Numbered from the stretch's first letter, positions 9,299 through 17,736 are shown. The stretch: 64,000 nucleotides of DNA from an uncultured Lachnospiraceae bacterium (GCA_910577835.1 CAJTOU010000016.1:1-64000); one strand, 5' to 3'. Numbers and translations: made by a program. Notes: generated from the sequence alone by a model not told the origin.

Positions 9299-10127
9299 TT
9301 TCGGAACCTCCTGTACTGTTGATTAGTTGTAATTTTTGTAAAGCCTTTTTTTCAATAATTTTGTCAAAGTGCTCTTTATAATAAGCTTCACTCACAGAAG
9401 AATAGTTTTCTGTGCTGCCGAATTCAGAAATAATCGCGCACGTTGTGGAAAATTCCTGAATGCTTTGTGAAGAATTATTCATAATAAGATAATAACGGTT
9501 ATTTTGTCTGGATTTGTATAATGAATTTTGACCGCGGTAATTATGCAGATATCCGGACAAATAAATAAGTGTATTTAAATTATCAAAGGAGTATACTCTT
9601 GTGATAATTTCCGGCAGAGATTTGTTGGAAGTCTTTGCAGTTTTTGTTTTTGCGGTCGAATTGAGAAAGTCTGCAAGAGGGATAAAATCTTTATTAGAAG
9701 AAAGAGACTCCAGCTTATCCCTTACATGATTAAACATTTCAAGGAGATTTGAAGAATTATCTTCTCTTTCATCAATAATATCTTCCATGTCTTCCATATA
9801 TTCATAGTCAATCTCAGAATCATCGTCTTCCTCGGAATCGTCAGGTGAGAAATTTGAAAATCTGGTATCAAGCTCATCAGGGTCCTCTACCTTTGTAATA
9901 ATAAGAATAATGCTGTCGCCCGGTACGGGGATGGCTTCTATCATAAGAGGGAAATCCTCAGCGTGAAAGCCAAACTGACTGGCGGCCTGCTGCATCATAT
10001 CGCGGAACAGAAGCTTTGCCTTTTCTGTTCCGTAGGCAAGCTCACTTGCCTTAATCTGACGGGAAGCCAAATCTGTTTTATTTAAGGTGCACTTTATTTG
10101 ATTTTCACTAATTTTTTCAATCTTCAT
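9282..10127 (-). CDS. mecA: MecA-like adaptor protein
   Basis: MecA adaptors deliver substrates to the ClpC ATPase for ClpP degradation. The N-terminal domain (MKIEKISENQIKCTLNKTDL through the Met-rich QFGFHAEDFPLMIEAIP) and the C-terminal domain (SFDNLNTLIYLSGYL to YYLIMNN, residues ~185-260) match the family. They are joined by a long acidic Asp/Glu/Ser linker (about residues 85-125) as in MecA/YpbH. At 281 residues it is somewhat longer than Bacillus MecA. A sigma-A-like promoter lies upstream at 10236-10265. The gene overlaps the DUF1858 gene. Confidence 0.85.
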   Translation of the reverse strand: MKIEKISENQIKCTLNKTDLASRQIKASELAYGTEKAKLLFRDMMQQAASQFGFHAEDFPLMIEAIPVPGDSIILIITKVEDPDELDTRFSNFSPDDSEEDDDSEIDYEYMEDMEDIIDEREDNSSNLLEMFNHVRDKLESLSSNKDFIPLADFLNSTAKTKTAKTSNKSLPEIITRVYSFDNLNTLIYLSGYLHNYRGQNSLYKSRQNNRYYLIMNNSSQSIQEFSTTCAIISEFGSTENYSSVSEAYYKEHFDKIIEKKALQKLQLINSTGGSENGTDN

Positions 10128-10235
10128 AGCTGCTCCAATCTGATTTATTACTGATTAGAAGATACTATCAGGTTTTATAATCTATGTTTGTATATGTTGA
10201 GTGTTACTGAATACTTGTTAATTTTTCACTCATAT

Positions 10236-10265
10236 AGTATAACTCATAATAAACCAGGATGTAAA
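10236..10265 (-). promoter_or_regulatory. Putative sigma-A promoter for mecA
   Basis: Reading the minus strand, TTTACA and TATACT are separated by 18 bp, about 110 bp upstream of the mecA start. This is a pattern match only. Confidence 0.5.
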
Positions 10266-10357
10266 GTATATTATGATAAAATTTATATAAAAATATGCGA
10301 GGAATTTACTGGAACAATGCTAATTTTATGAAAAAATTAAAAAAAATAAAAAAATAC

Positions 10358-10386
10358 TTGCAAAGATTAAAAAAGTATATTATAAT
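10358..10386 (+). promoter_or_regulatory. Putative sigma-A promoter for the kinase operon
   Basis: TTGCAA and a perfect TATAAT are separated by 17 bp, ending 44 bp before the kinase start codon. The start of transcription would be near 10393. The interval 10128-10424 holds this promoter, the mecA promoter and otherwise AT-rich sequence. Confidence 0.7.
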
Positions 10387-10430
10387 AATTAAGGATAGTT
10401 AATGGTTTCTGCTGCTGAAAGGAAGTGACA

Positions 10431-11822
10431 GTGATTATTACTAACAAGGAAGAAGAAATTCTATTTTCTAAGTATCGTATACAAAAGGTCTTAAAGAAGT
10501 CAGACAAGAACAGAGTTCTTTTGGCTGTCAATCATGCAATGGGCAGCAAAAGGATTATCAAAGAGGTTCTTCGGGATGAAGAGGGTTATGAAAGTCTGCA
10601 GTCAGAAGTTTCCATTTTAAAGCATTTGAATTTTTCAGGAATACCGATGATTTATGATGTGGAAGAGACTGAAAAATATTATTATATTGTCGAGGAATAC
10701 ATACAGGGAAGAAATCTGAGCGAGATAATCCAGACAGAGGGAGTATTTGATGTAAAAAATACAGTATTCTACGGCAGGCAGCTTGCAGATATTGTAAGCT
10801 ATCTTCATTCTGTAAAACCAGATGCAGTTCTGCATCTGGATATCCAGCCAAAAAATATTATGATTTATGACAGAAAGCTTTATCTGATTGATTTTGGGAA
10901 TGCATCGTATTCTGGTCATCTGAGCGAAAAAGCATATTTAAAAGGTACACAGGGATTTGCCGCACCGGAGCAGTATCAAGGAAGCGGAGTAGATGTCAGA
11001 ACAGATATTTATGGAATCGGCGCATGCCTGTGTTTTATGCTGACCGGAATCAGAGGAAAAGAGGGCATAAGCAGGGTTCCTGAATATATGGGCCATATTC
11101 TGTCAGGATGTATGGAGGAAAACAAAAAGAACAGATTTGCCTCTGCGGATTTGTTGTCGGAAAAATTACATATTGTGGAAAAACAGCTTATTTTTGTTCC
11201 TGCCGGAAATAGCAAAAAAGAAAAAAACAATACAGACAGAAATAACATTAACAATCCAATTATTATATCATTTGTAGGCACACAGTCAAGAATAGGTACA
11301 TCCGTACTAGCAATGGCATTTACAGAATACCTTGTCAGGCAGGGAACAGATGTTTTGTATGAGGAGAACAATGACACAGAGATGGTTCGGAAAATTGTTC
11401 GAAAAAATGAAAATATACGCTATGGAAAAGGGAATTTTTATTATCAGGGAATCCCAATCAGGCCTCTTTACAACAGTAAGAAAATACGCATAGAAACGTC
11501 AAGCAGAGTGATTATCAGAGATGAGGGAGTGTTTAACGAAGCAAAGGAATATGGAAACCGGCTGGTTTTGATAGCAGGGATAAGCAGTTGGGAGGAGGAT
11601 TATACAGCACTAACGGTCAATATTATGGAAAAGAGAGTGGTTCTAAATCCACAGGATAAAATTGTGTGGATATGGAATTTAAATGGCGGACAGGGAGACG
11701 AAAAATATATGCCTGCTCTGGGAGTATCAGGATATGACATGCCGTATCTTTCAGCGGAGGGTGAAAATTTATCAGATATGGTATATAAGAAGATTGCACA
11801 GCAGTTGGATATCAGGATTTAA
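10431..11822 (+). CDS. Ser/Thr protein kinase fused to a TadZ/ParA-like domain
   Basis: A 463-residue two-domain protein. The kinase (about residues 10-250) has KRIIKEV with the ATP-binding Lys, HLDIQPKN as catalytic loop, LIDFGNAS with DFG, and GFAAPEQY as the APE motif, so it looks active. After a Lys/Asn-rich linker, a second domain begins IIISFVGTQSRIGTSVLAMA, resembling the atypical P-loop of TadZ/CpaE proteins in the ParA/MinD superfamily but without the usual lysines. There is no membrane segment or PASTA repeat. GTG 10431 is preferred over GTG 10425 because AAAGGA ends at 10423. It heads a set with another ParA-like gene and a CpaB-like gene, which suggests a link to a Tad/Flp-type envelope apparatus. 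Confidence 0.82.
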   Translation: MIITNKEEEILFSKYRIQKVLKKSDKNRVLLAVNHAMGSKRIIKEVLRDEEGYESLQSEVSILKHLNFSGIPMIYDVEETEKYYYIVEEYIQGRNLSEIIQTEGVFDVKNTVFYGRQLADIVSYLHSVKPDAVLHLDIQPKNIMIYDRKLYLIDFGNASYSGHLSEKAYLKGTQGFAAPEQYQGSGVDVRTDIYGIGACLCFMLTGIRGKEGISRVPEYMGHILSGCMEENKKNRFASADLLSEKLHIVEKQLIFVPAGNSKKEKNNTDRNNINNPIIISFVGTQSRIGTSVLAMAFTEYLVRQGTDVLYEENNDTEMVRKIVRKNENIRYGKGNFYYQGIPIRPLYNSKKIRIETSSRVIIRDEGVFNEAKEYGNRLVLIAGISSWEEDYTALTVNIMEKRVVLNPQDKIVWIWNLNGGQGDEKYMPALGVSGYDMPYLSAEGENLSDMVYKKIAQQLDIRI

Positions 11823-11867
11823 AACAAAAGGCTGAGAAAAATCGAGTTTGAAAGGAAAGATTCAGAA

Positions 11868-12458
11868 ATGAAAAGAACATATGGTGAAAGCGGACTGCTT
11901 AGCATAGGAATTATGGGAATCGACAGGGGAGAGGGGGTGACTGCTCTGGCAGTAGGGTTGGCGTCTTATCTTCAGGAGGTGCGCTGCAAGAGGGTGGCTA
12001 TGGCGGAAATGAATGGAGAGGGTGCATTTGAACAGATAAAAAATACTTATTTTGGAAAAAACTATCATGAAATACCGTTTGAAATCTTTAAGATTCACTA
12101 TTACCCGTCTATTACAAAGGCACAATATTCTAAAATCTGCAATATGGATTACGATTGTATTGTCTCGGATTTTGGATGTGATTATCAAAAATCAATAGAG
12201 GACTTTTTAAGGTGCGATAAAAAGATAGTGATGGGTTCTGTAAATTTGTGGAAATATCAGAAATATCTGGAATTTTATGAATATGCGAAAAATTTTCCCG
12301 GTATTGGAAAATGGCTGTTTCTGTTGAGCGGCGATGAAGATGATATAAAGATGATAAAGGGGAAGCATAATATAGAGGTGATGAATAAAAAGTTCTTTTT
12401 AAATCCTTATGGTATTTCTGAGACAGAAGCGGTGTACTATGAAGCGATTTTACTATAA
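11868..12458 (+). CDS. ParA/TadZ-like protein with degenerate P-loop
   Basis: A 196-residue protein starting with the MinD/ParA-type first strand and loop (LSIGIMGIDRGEGVTALAVG), but the loop lacks the usual lysines. It is shorter than typical ParA proteins. The segment DYDCIVSDFGCDYQKSIEDF corresponds to the strand carrying Walker B in this superfamily. Nucleotide hydrolysis seems unlikely; a scaffold or localisation role as proposed for TadZ is possible. It lies 45 bp after the kinase fusion and 14 bp before the CpaB-like gene, so the three are probably one operon. AAAGG precedes the ATG. Confidence 0.72.
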   Translation: MKRTYGESGLLSIGIMGIDRGEGVTALAVGLASYLQEVRCKRVAMAEMNGEGAFEQIKNTYFGKNYHEIPFEIFKIHYYPSITKAQYSKICNMDYDCIVSDFGCDYQKSIEDFLRCDKKIVMGSVNLWKYQKYLEFYEYAKNFPGIGKWLFLLSGDEDDIKMIKGKHNIEVMNKKFFLNPYGISETEAVYYEAILL

Positions 12459-12472
12459 TATATGGAGGCTAT

Positions 12473-13288
12473 ATGGCGATAATAAGACAAAAAAAGAGAA
12501 ATCTGATACTGGCCATGCTGCTTGGAATAGTGATAACGGCTGTTCCAATGGGAGTATACAGCGGGACAGTTACATATAAAAAGCTTATGACGGATAAGGA
12601 AATTAAGAATTTAATGGAAGAAATAAATTCTGAGAAGGTATATACAGCGTACTGTCTGACGCGTTCGATGAGCAAGGGAGAACTGATACGCGCAGAGGAC
12701 CTTGAGGAAATATCAGTCAAAACAAAAAGCAGCTTTAAAGTGTTGGACAGGTCAGATTTAGAAGGCAGGTATTTGTCTGTGGGAATGGAAGCCGGCATAA
12801 TTATTACGAATTCTGTAATTTATCAGGACTGTGGGCTTGAGGATAATGTAAGAACATATCTCTATGATTATATAGTGCTGCCGGAGGGTATTTCATCTGA
12901 TGATATCTTTGATATTCGAATCCGTTTTCCAAATGGGGAGGACTATGTAATAGCAGTTGGAAAAAAGGTGGAAAGTATGGTGGAATCAGGGGCATTTATT
13001 AATGCATCAGAGGAAGAAAATCTGCTGCTGTCCAGTGCTTATGTGGACACAACAGTATATGAGGGAGCAAAAATATATGCTTCTTTGTATGTGGCAGATT
13101 ATCAGGAGGCTTCCTGTGTAAATTATCCGTTTAATCTGTATACAACAGAGCTGGCAGCATGGGACCCGAATCTTGTGGAACAGATGGAAACAGAAACAAA
13201 CCGTTTAAACAGGCAGATACTTGAAAAAAATTTGTTTGACTTTATGGGAGTTGTGATGGGAGGTGAGACACTGACAGATATTTATTAG
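12473..13288 (+). CDS. CpaB/RcpC-like protein with SAF domain
   Basis: A 271-residue protein with one N-terminal membrane segment (residues ~10-29, ILAMLLGIVITAVPMGVYSG) and then a SAF domain (residues ~55-110): LTRSMSKGELIRAEDLEEIS and the GRYLSVGMEAGIIITNSVI core are typical of CpaB, the envelope component of Tad/Flp pilus machines. The C-terminal part is longer and less conserved. A strong GGAGG precedes ATG 12473. No pilin, TadA ATPase, TadB/C or secretin gene follows; the next 500 bp contain repeats and a promoter, so this is either an orphan set or works with genes elsewhere. Confidence 0.72.
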   Translation: MAIIRQKKRNLILAMLLGIVITAVPMGVYSGTVTYKKLMTDKEIKNLMEEINSEKVYTAYCLTRSMSKGELIRAEDLEEISVKTKSSFKVLDRSDLEGRYLSVGMEAGIIITNSVIYQDCGLEDNVRTYLYDYIVLPEGISSDDIFDIRIRFPNGEDYVIAVGKKVESMVESGAFINASEEENLLLSSAYVDTTVYEGAKIYASLYVADYQEASCVNYPFNLYTTELAAWDPNLVEQMETETNRLNRQILEKNLFDFMGVVMGGETLTDIY

Positions 13289-13347
13289 GTATTTTATACG
13301 AACAGTTTATTATCTGATACAAAAATTTAATATATCACAAAGAATAA

Positions 13348-13449
13348 GTCATCAAACTACGCTACGCTTCGTTTGATGATGTTAGATAACAATGAAGCAC
13401 ACTGATGTGTGCATGAGTCATCAAACTACGCTACGCTTCATTTGATGAC
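13348..13449 (-). repeat. Two REP-like hairpin units, opposite orientation to 6275-6369
   Basis: Hairpins with arms GTCATCAAAC and GTTTGATGA are at 13348-13380 and 13417-13449, both with the insert TACGCTACGCTTC. Between them a small hairpin GCACAC-TGAT-GTGTGC is present. On the minus strand they read like the copies near 6.3 kb (GAAGCGTAGCGTAG inside TCAAA and TTTGA arms). Confidence 0.8.
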
Positions 13450-13633
13450 ATTAGATACCATTATTGCAAGTTGTAGAAACAAATTGGGAAGATAAAAGAG
13501 AATTTTCACAAATACAAAAAGGAAGTATGTCATGGATTTTCAGAAACGGCTTTTGTCAGGGTTGGGAGGGAAAATTTGATTTTACAGTTAATAAAATATA
13601 TAGAATAATTAATTTATGAAATGTGATAAAAAC

Positions 13634-13662
13634 TTGATTTCCTTTGTATATTATTATATCAT
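13634..13662 (+). promoter_or_regulatory. Putative promoter plus palindromic operator for the GH18 gene
   Basis: TTGATT and TATCAT with 17-bp spacing lie about 150 bp upstream of the GH18 lipoprotein gene. Just downstream, at 13685-13699, is a perfect palindrome GCATAAT-C-ATTATGC, a good shape for a repressor site. Assignment is by pattern only. Confidence 0.45.
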
Positions 13663-13703
13663 ATAAAAAGATATTTTATGTTATGCATAATCATTATGCG
13701 ATT

Positions 13704-13789
13704 GTGCCATAACATTGTCAAAAAGGCACTATTTTTTGAACAAAGAAAAGAGAACGCCACTGATATACAGTGCGGGCGATACTTTGTTC
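13704..13789 (+). promoter_or_regulatory. Structured 5' leader of the GH18 lipoprotein gene
   Basis: A first hairpin (GTGCC at 13704, GGCAC at 13725) is followed by TATTTTTTG and resembles an attenuator. A second fold has outer arms GAACAAAG (13738-13745) and CTTTGTTC (13782-13789) and an inner stem CACTG-ATATA-CAGTG at 13758-13772. It does not match a riboswitch class I recognise. The rest of 13450-13633 shows nothing clear. Confidence 0.5.
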
Positions 13790-13816
13790 GTATACAGATA
13801 AGGAAGGGAATTTAAA

Positions 13817-15511
13817 ATGAACAAAGGGTTTTTTAAGAAAATATGGATGCTGTTGATATTTTTAATACCAGTGTTGATTGTAGCAGGTTGTACAAGGGCA
13901 TCACAGAGAAAACAGACAGATTTAAAGAGTTTTTATGGAATTATGTCAGATAATGAATATGTAATCCTTCTTGAGGGAGAAAATATTGGAAAAGCTTATA
14001 AAGAGGGGGATGAAATATATCTTCCATATGAGCTGGTGAATAATGAAATTAATGACAGGTTTTATCTTGATAAAGAAAATAACCGCATTTTTTATACAGA
14101 CATTGCTGTACAAAGTTTTGATATTGGTAGTGACAGCAATACAAAAGTAATAAAGGACACAGTTTATATTTCATTTAACTGTATCAAAGACAGAACAGAG
14201 ATGAATGGTACTGTTTATGAAAATCCAAACAGGGTTGCGATATCACAGAATTTTGGAACAATATCTGTATGCAAACCGGTAAAGGATAATGTAATCAGAC
14301 AATATAACCGGGATAATTCTGATTATATGGCGGAGGTATCAGAAGGCGAGAGTCTGATTATAAAGGAAAAAATGAATGAATCATGGTACCGCGTAGTAAA
14401 GGATAACGGCATTACAGGATATATTAAAGCAAATGAGACAAACGGGGAAGAGACAGAGGAAAGACAATCCTCTTATAAAAAGCCGGAATATACACATATT
14501 ACAATGGACCAGAAGGTATGTATGGGCTGGCATCAGGTAACATCGAAAGCAGCAAATAACACACTGGAAGAAGTGACCAGAAATGCAAAAGGGATTTTAA
14601 ATGTAATTTCTCCAACGTGGCTCAAGCTTGCAGATACAACAGGCAATATTTCTTCTCTTGCTCAGGCTTCCTATGTGGAAAAGGCTCATAATATGGGAAT
14701 GCAGGTATGGGTACTGGCAGATGACTTTTCTTATGGAGAGGACGGGTCTTATTTTGTAAGCGCTGTTCTTGGCAATTATGACAGCAGACAGCGGCTTATC
14801 AACAATCTGGTCAGTGAAGTCATAAACTGTAATGCGGACGGGCTGAATATTGATTATGAGAAAATTTATGAAGAAATGGCCGATGATTATATTCAGTTTA
14901 TCAGAGAGCTTTCCATAGAATGTCGAAAAAACGGACTTGTTCTTTCAGTAGATACCTATGTAATGCAGTCCTACAATGAATTTTATAACAGAAAGGGGAT
15001 TGCGGAGGCGGCAGATTATCTGGTAATTATGGGCTATGATGAACACTGGGCAGGTGACAACAGCGCAGGTTCTGTGGCTTCGCTTCCATATGTGAAAAAA
15101 GGAATTGAGGATGCCAAGGTATGCGCAGATGCCAAAAGGATTATTAATGGAATTCCATTTTTTACAAGAGTATGGACAGAAACTAAAGAGGGGCTTACTT
15201 CAGAGGGAACTTATGTGGAAGACCCAATAAACGGGAACTACTGGTTAACCAGTATAGCCGTGGGAATGGATTCAGCAGAACAGAAACTTTCCTCACAGGG
15301 AATTACTCCGACATGGCTGGAGGATTTGGGACAATACTATGGAGAATATGAGGCAGAGGGCATCAGAGAGAGGATATGGCTGGAGGATGAAAGGTCTGTG
15401 CAGGAGAAGCTAAATGTGATGTCAGAGGCCGGAATTGGCGGAGTAGCATGCTGGAAGCTGGGGTTAGAAAAGGCTGCGGTCTGGGAGGAAATTCAAGAGT
15501 ATATGAAATAA
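13817..15511 (+). CDS. Lipoprotein with SH3-like and glycoside hydrolase family 18 domains
   Basis: A 564-residue protein with a lipoprotein signal peptide (lipobox VAGC, Cys25). Residues ~30-150 resemble a copper-amine-oxidase-N-like or similar beta domain, residues ~150-205 a bacterial SH3-like domain (SEGESLIIKEKMNESWYRVV), and residues ~225-564 a GH18 barrel. The GH18 signature DGLNIDYE is present with the catalytic Glu at residue 348. The closest known relatives are spore cortex and cell-wall GH18 enzymes of the YaaH/SleL/YdhD type, which cleave N-acetylglucosaminyl bonds. GGAAGGG precedes the ATG. The next gene encodes an amidase, fitting a peptidoglycan-processing pair. Confidence 0.88.
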   Translation: MNKGFFKKIWMLLIFLIPVLIVAGCTRASQRKQTDLKSFYGIMSDNEYVILLEGENIGKAYKEGDEIYLPYELVNNEINDRFYLDKENNRIFYTDIAVQSFDIGSDSNTKVIKDTVYISFNCIKDRTEMNGTVYENPNRVAISQNFGTISVCKPVKDNVIRQYNRDNSDYMAEVSEGESLIIKEKMNESWYRVVKDNGITGYIKANETNGEETEERQSSYKKPEYTHITMDQKVCMGWHQVTSKAANNTLEEVTRNAKGILNVISPTWLKLADTTGNISSLAQASYVEKAHNMGMQVWVLADDFSYGEDGSYFVSAVLGNYDSRQRLINNLVSEVINCNADGLNIDYEKIYEEMADDYIQFIRELSIECRKNGLVLSVDTYVMQSYNEFYNRKGIAEAADYLVIMGYDEHWAGDNSAGSVASLPYVKKGIEDAKVCADAKRIINGIPFFTRVWTETKEGLTSEGTYVEDPINGNYWLTSIAVGMDSAEQKLSSQGITPTWLEDLGQYYGEYEAEGIRERIWLEDERSVQEKLNVMSEAGIGGVACWKLGLEKAAVWEEIQEYMK

Positions 15512-15710
15512 TACAGTGAGGCAGAGTTTTAATATTTTAATAATATTTCAATTTTGAATTAAAAATTTGATAATCAGAGTAATGGAAAAATTTTTAGAAT
15601 CAGTGCTATCTGCGGGAAAATAGGAATATATTATATAAATGTTATAAGGACATATAAGCATTATCTTCTGGAAGTTAATGCCTGTGTCTAAAACGGAGAA
15701 GTTATAATAT

Positions 15711-16427
15711 ATGAAAAATAAGCGCAGGATACTGGAATTTATTATGGCAGTAACTATGTTGCTGCTTGTATACATATGTGCCGGAAAACTGCCGGCGATG
15801 ACTTCGGGGAATAATAAAAATACATCTGATAAAAATGATAAGAATAAAAAAGTAGTACTGTTAGACCCCGGACATGGGGGAATAGACCCCGGCAAGGTTT
15901 CTGTGACTGGTACAAATGAAAAGGAAATAAATCTTCAAATAGCTGTCAGAACAAAAGAAAAGCTCGAAAAGGCGGGATATAAGGTGTTTATGACAAGGGA
16001 GGACGACGAAGGTCTTTATAAAGACAGCGACAGTAATAAAAAAACGGCAGATATGAAGAGGCGCTGCTTAATGGCAGAAGAATGTCAAGCTGATATTCTG
16101 GTCAGTATTCACCAGAATAGTTATCAATCTGAGGGTGTAAAGGGTGCACAGGTATTTTATTATTCTCATTCAGATGAGGGAGAAAAGCTGGCAAAGGCAA
16201 TACAGAAAAGTTTTCAGACAATAGTGGCTCCCAATAACGGCAGAGAGGCAAAGGCAAATGACAGCTATTATATACTGTTGAATGTAAAGTGTCCAGCGGT
16301 TATCTCGGAATGTGGATTTTTGTCAAATTATGAGGAGGCGGAGCTGCTGGAAAAGGAGGATTATCAGGAAAAAGTGGCGAAGGCGATATGTTCGGGAATT
16401 GAAGAATATTTTCAGAACAAAAAGTGA
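15711..16427 (+). CDS. cwlD: N-acetylmuramoyl-L-alanine amidase, CwlD-type
   Basis: A 238-residue Amidase_3 enzyme with an N-terminal membrane or signal segment (residues ~8-25). Zinc and catalytic landmarks are present: LLDPGHGGIDPG (His55), GTNEKEINLQIA (Glu), SIHQNS (His) and ISECGFLSN (catalytic Glu). Length and domain layout fit CwlD, which removes stem peptides so that muramic-delta-lactam of the spore cortex can form; a general autolysin is the alternative. GGAG precedes the ATG. It follows the GH18 lipoprotein gene by 199 bp of sequence with no clear features, and a terminator-like repeat follows. Confidence 0.86.
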   Translation: MKNKRRILEFIMAVTMLLLVYICAGKLPAMTSGNNKNTSDKNDKNKKVVLLDPGHGGIDPGKVSVTGTNEKEINLQIAVRTKEKLEKAGYKVFMTREDDEGLYKDSDSNKKTADMKRRCLMAEECQADILVSIHQNSYQSEGVKGAQVFYYSHSDEGEKLAKAIQKSFQTIVAPNNGREAKANDSYYILLNVKCPAVISECGFLSNYEEAELLEKEDYQEKVAKAICSGIEEYFQNKK

Positions 16428-16454
16428 ATAGGAAAATTATAATGTCGGAGAAAT

Positions 16455-16556
16455 GAGGCTGTTGCGCTAAGAAAAGGCAGTACAAGATTATAGTGTATTT
16501 AATTTACATGGATACTATATTTTGTATGTGTTCTGCTTAATGCAACAGCCCTTTTT
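16455..16556 (+). repeat. Dispersed ~100-bp inverted-repeat element, terminator-like (copy B)
   Basis: GAGGCTGTTGCGCTAAG at the left pairs with CTTAATGCAACAGCC at the right, and an inner TATAGTGTA pairs loosely with TACTATA. The right arm runs into CCCTTTTTTATT, so it can terminate cwlD transcription. It shares plan and sequence with copy A at 4802-4890. Confidence 0.78.
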
Positions 16557-16696
16557 TATTTGGCTGCTAAAAGCAAAAATATAGTTTATAAAATTATTTA
16601 TAGAATCCTATATTATTTCTTTTTGTAAATATTTTTAGTGTATCAACGGATTTTGTTTACACTTTAAAAGGATAATATACAAATGTAAAAAAGGTA

Positions 16697-16724
16697 TTGA
16701 AATTATGTATTTTTATGTTATAAT
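16697..16724 (+). promoter_or_regulatory. Putative promoter of the exopolysaccharide operon
   Basis: TTGAAA and a perfect TATAAT with a 16-bp spacer. The predicted transcript start near 16731 leaves a leader of about 220 bases before the first gene. Confidence 0.65.
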
Positions 16725-16779
16725 GTATCTGTTTTTGATTTTTGTCGTTAATTATACACATCAACGAAAAATTTTAGGT

Positions 16780-16875
16780 AGCTGCCAAATATCGAGGGTT
16801 TTATGACCCCGATACAACGCTGCGAATAAAGTAAAATGGTTAATGTCACTGAGAAGTGGCAAGGGCGAAGCATAT
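16780..16875 (+). promoter_or_regulatory. Structured leader RNA upstream of the exopolysaccharide operon
   Basis: A GC-richer island in AT-rich surroundings contains a hairpin at 16791-16813 (ATCG-A-GGGT paired with ACCC-CGAT) and a second at 16845-16860 (GTCAC/GTGGC). The single-stranded parts (GTAGCTGCCAAAT, CAACGCTGCGAA, AAGGGCGAAGC) look conserved-motif-like. Long leaders with paired hairpins upstream of polysaccharide operons can serve processive antitermination (for example LoaP-type), but I cannot match a known class. Confidence 0.45.
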
Positions 16876-16951
16876 CATTTTTTAATGTATTAAATAAAGA
16901 ACAGCAAAAAGATAAAAGAAAAATAGTTATTTGAGTGAAAAGGATTTTAGA

Positions 16952-17734
16952 ATGGCTGAAATAAACATGCAATTTGTTCATAAAGTGAATAAGTCAGAAA
17001 TTCCAGTTTGTAATATTATGGGGGTAAATATTGCAGCAATTGATATGAATTGGCTGTTGAAGTTTACTGAAAAATATATTACAGATTTGTCAGGGGACTA
17101 TTGCTGTGTATCAAATGTACATACAACAGTTACTTCATGGGAAGATAAGGATTACTGTATGATTCAAAATGGCGGGATTTTGGCAATTCCTGATGGTGGT
17201 CCGCTCTCATCTGTTGGAAAAAGACGGGGATATACTAAAATGAAGCGAACAACAGGTCCGGCTTATATGGAAGAAATTTTTAAAATAAGTGCTCAAAAGG
17301 GATATCGACATTATTTTTATGGAAGCACAAAAGAAACCCTTGAAAAATTATGTAAACAATTGCTCAAAAAGTATCCTGATATCCAGATTACCGGAATGTA
17401 CAGCCCTCCATTTCGCACTATAACAGAAGAAGAGGACAGGCGAATAGTTGAGAAAATTAATAAAACACATTCTGATTTTGTCTGGATTGGTTTAGGAGCG
17501 CCAAAACAGGAAAAATGGATGGCCAAGCATCAGGGACAAATAAAAGGATTTATGGTGGGTGTTGGCGCTGGATTTGACTATTTTGCCGGAAATATCGCAA
17601 GAGCGCCAAAATGGATGCAAAACAGAAATTTAGAATGGATATATAGATTGTTTCAGGAACCGCGGAGATTATTTCGACGGTATTGGCATACGAATACAAG
17701 ATTTATCTGGAACGCATACATAAAGGGCAGGTAG
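16952..17734 (+). CDS. WecG/TagA/CpsF family glycosyltransferase
   Basis: The GT26 family transfers ManNAc, ManNAcA or similar sugars onto a lipid-linked acceptor early in wall or capsule polymer assembly. The 260-residue protein has the family blocks: an N-terminal region ending in YCCVSNVHTTVTSW, the IPDGGPLSSVGKRRG block with the key Asp, YFYGS-like HYFYGSTKETLEKL, and WIGLGAPKQEKWM. ATG 16952 is chosen because AAAAGG lies about 8 bp upstream; an in-frame TTG at 16931 would add 7 residues. First gene of the exopolysaccharide operon; its stop is 2 bp before the next start. Confidence 0.9.
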   Translation: MAEINMQFVHKVNKSEIPVCNIMGVNIAAIDMNWLLKFTEKYITDLSGDYCCVSNVHTTVTSWEDKDYCMIQNGGILAIPDGGPLSSVGKRRGYTKMKRTTGPAYMEEIFKISAQKGYRHYFYGSTKETLEKLCKQLLKKYPDIQITGMYSPPFRTITEEEDRRIVEKINKTHSDFVWIGLGAPKQEKWMAKHQGQIKGFMVGVGAGFDYFAGNIARAPKWMQNRNLEWIYRLFQEPRRLFRRYWHTNTRFIWNAYIKGR

Positions 17735-17736
17735 AT

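Noticed and set aside
16780..16875. Known riboswitch (cyclic di-GMP, cobalamin, SAM and similar) in the exopolysaccharide leader
   Set aside because: None of the conserved cores of these classes could be matched; only two hairpins are supported.
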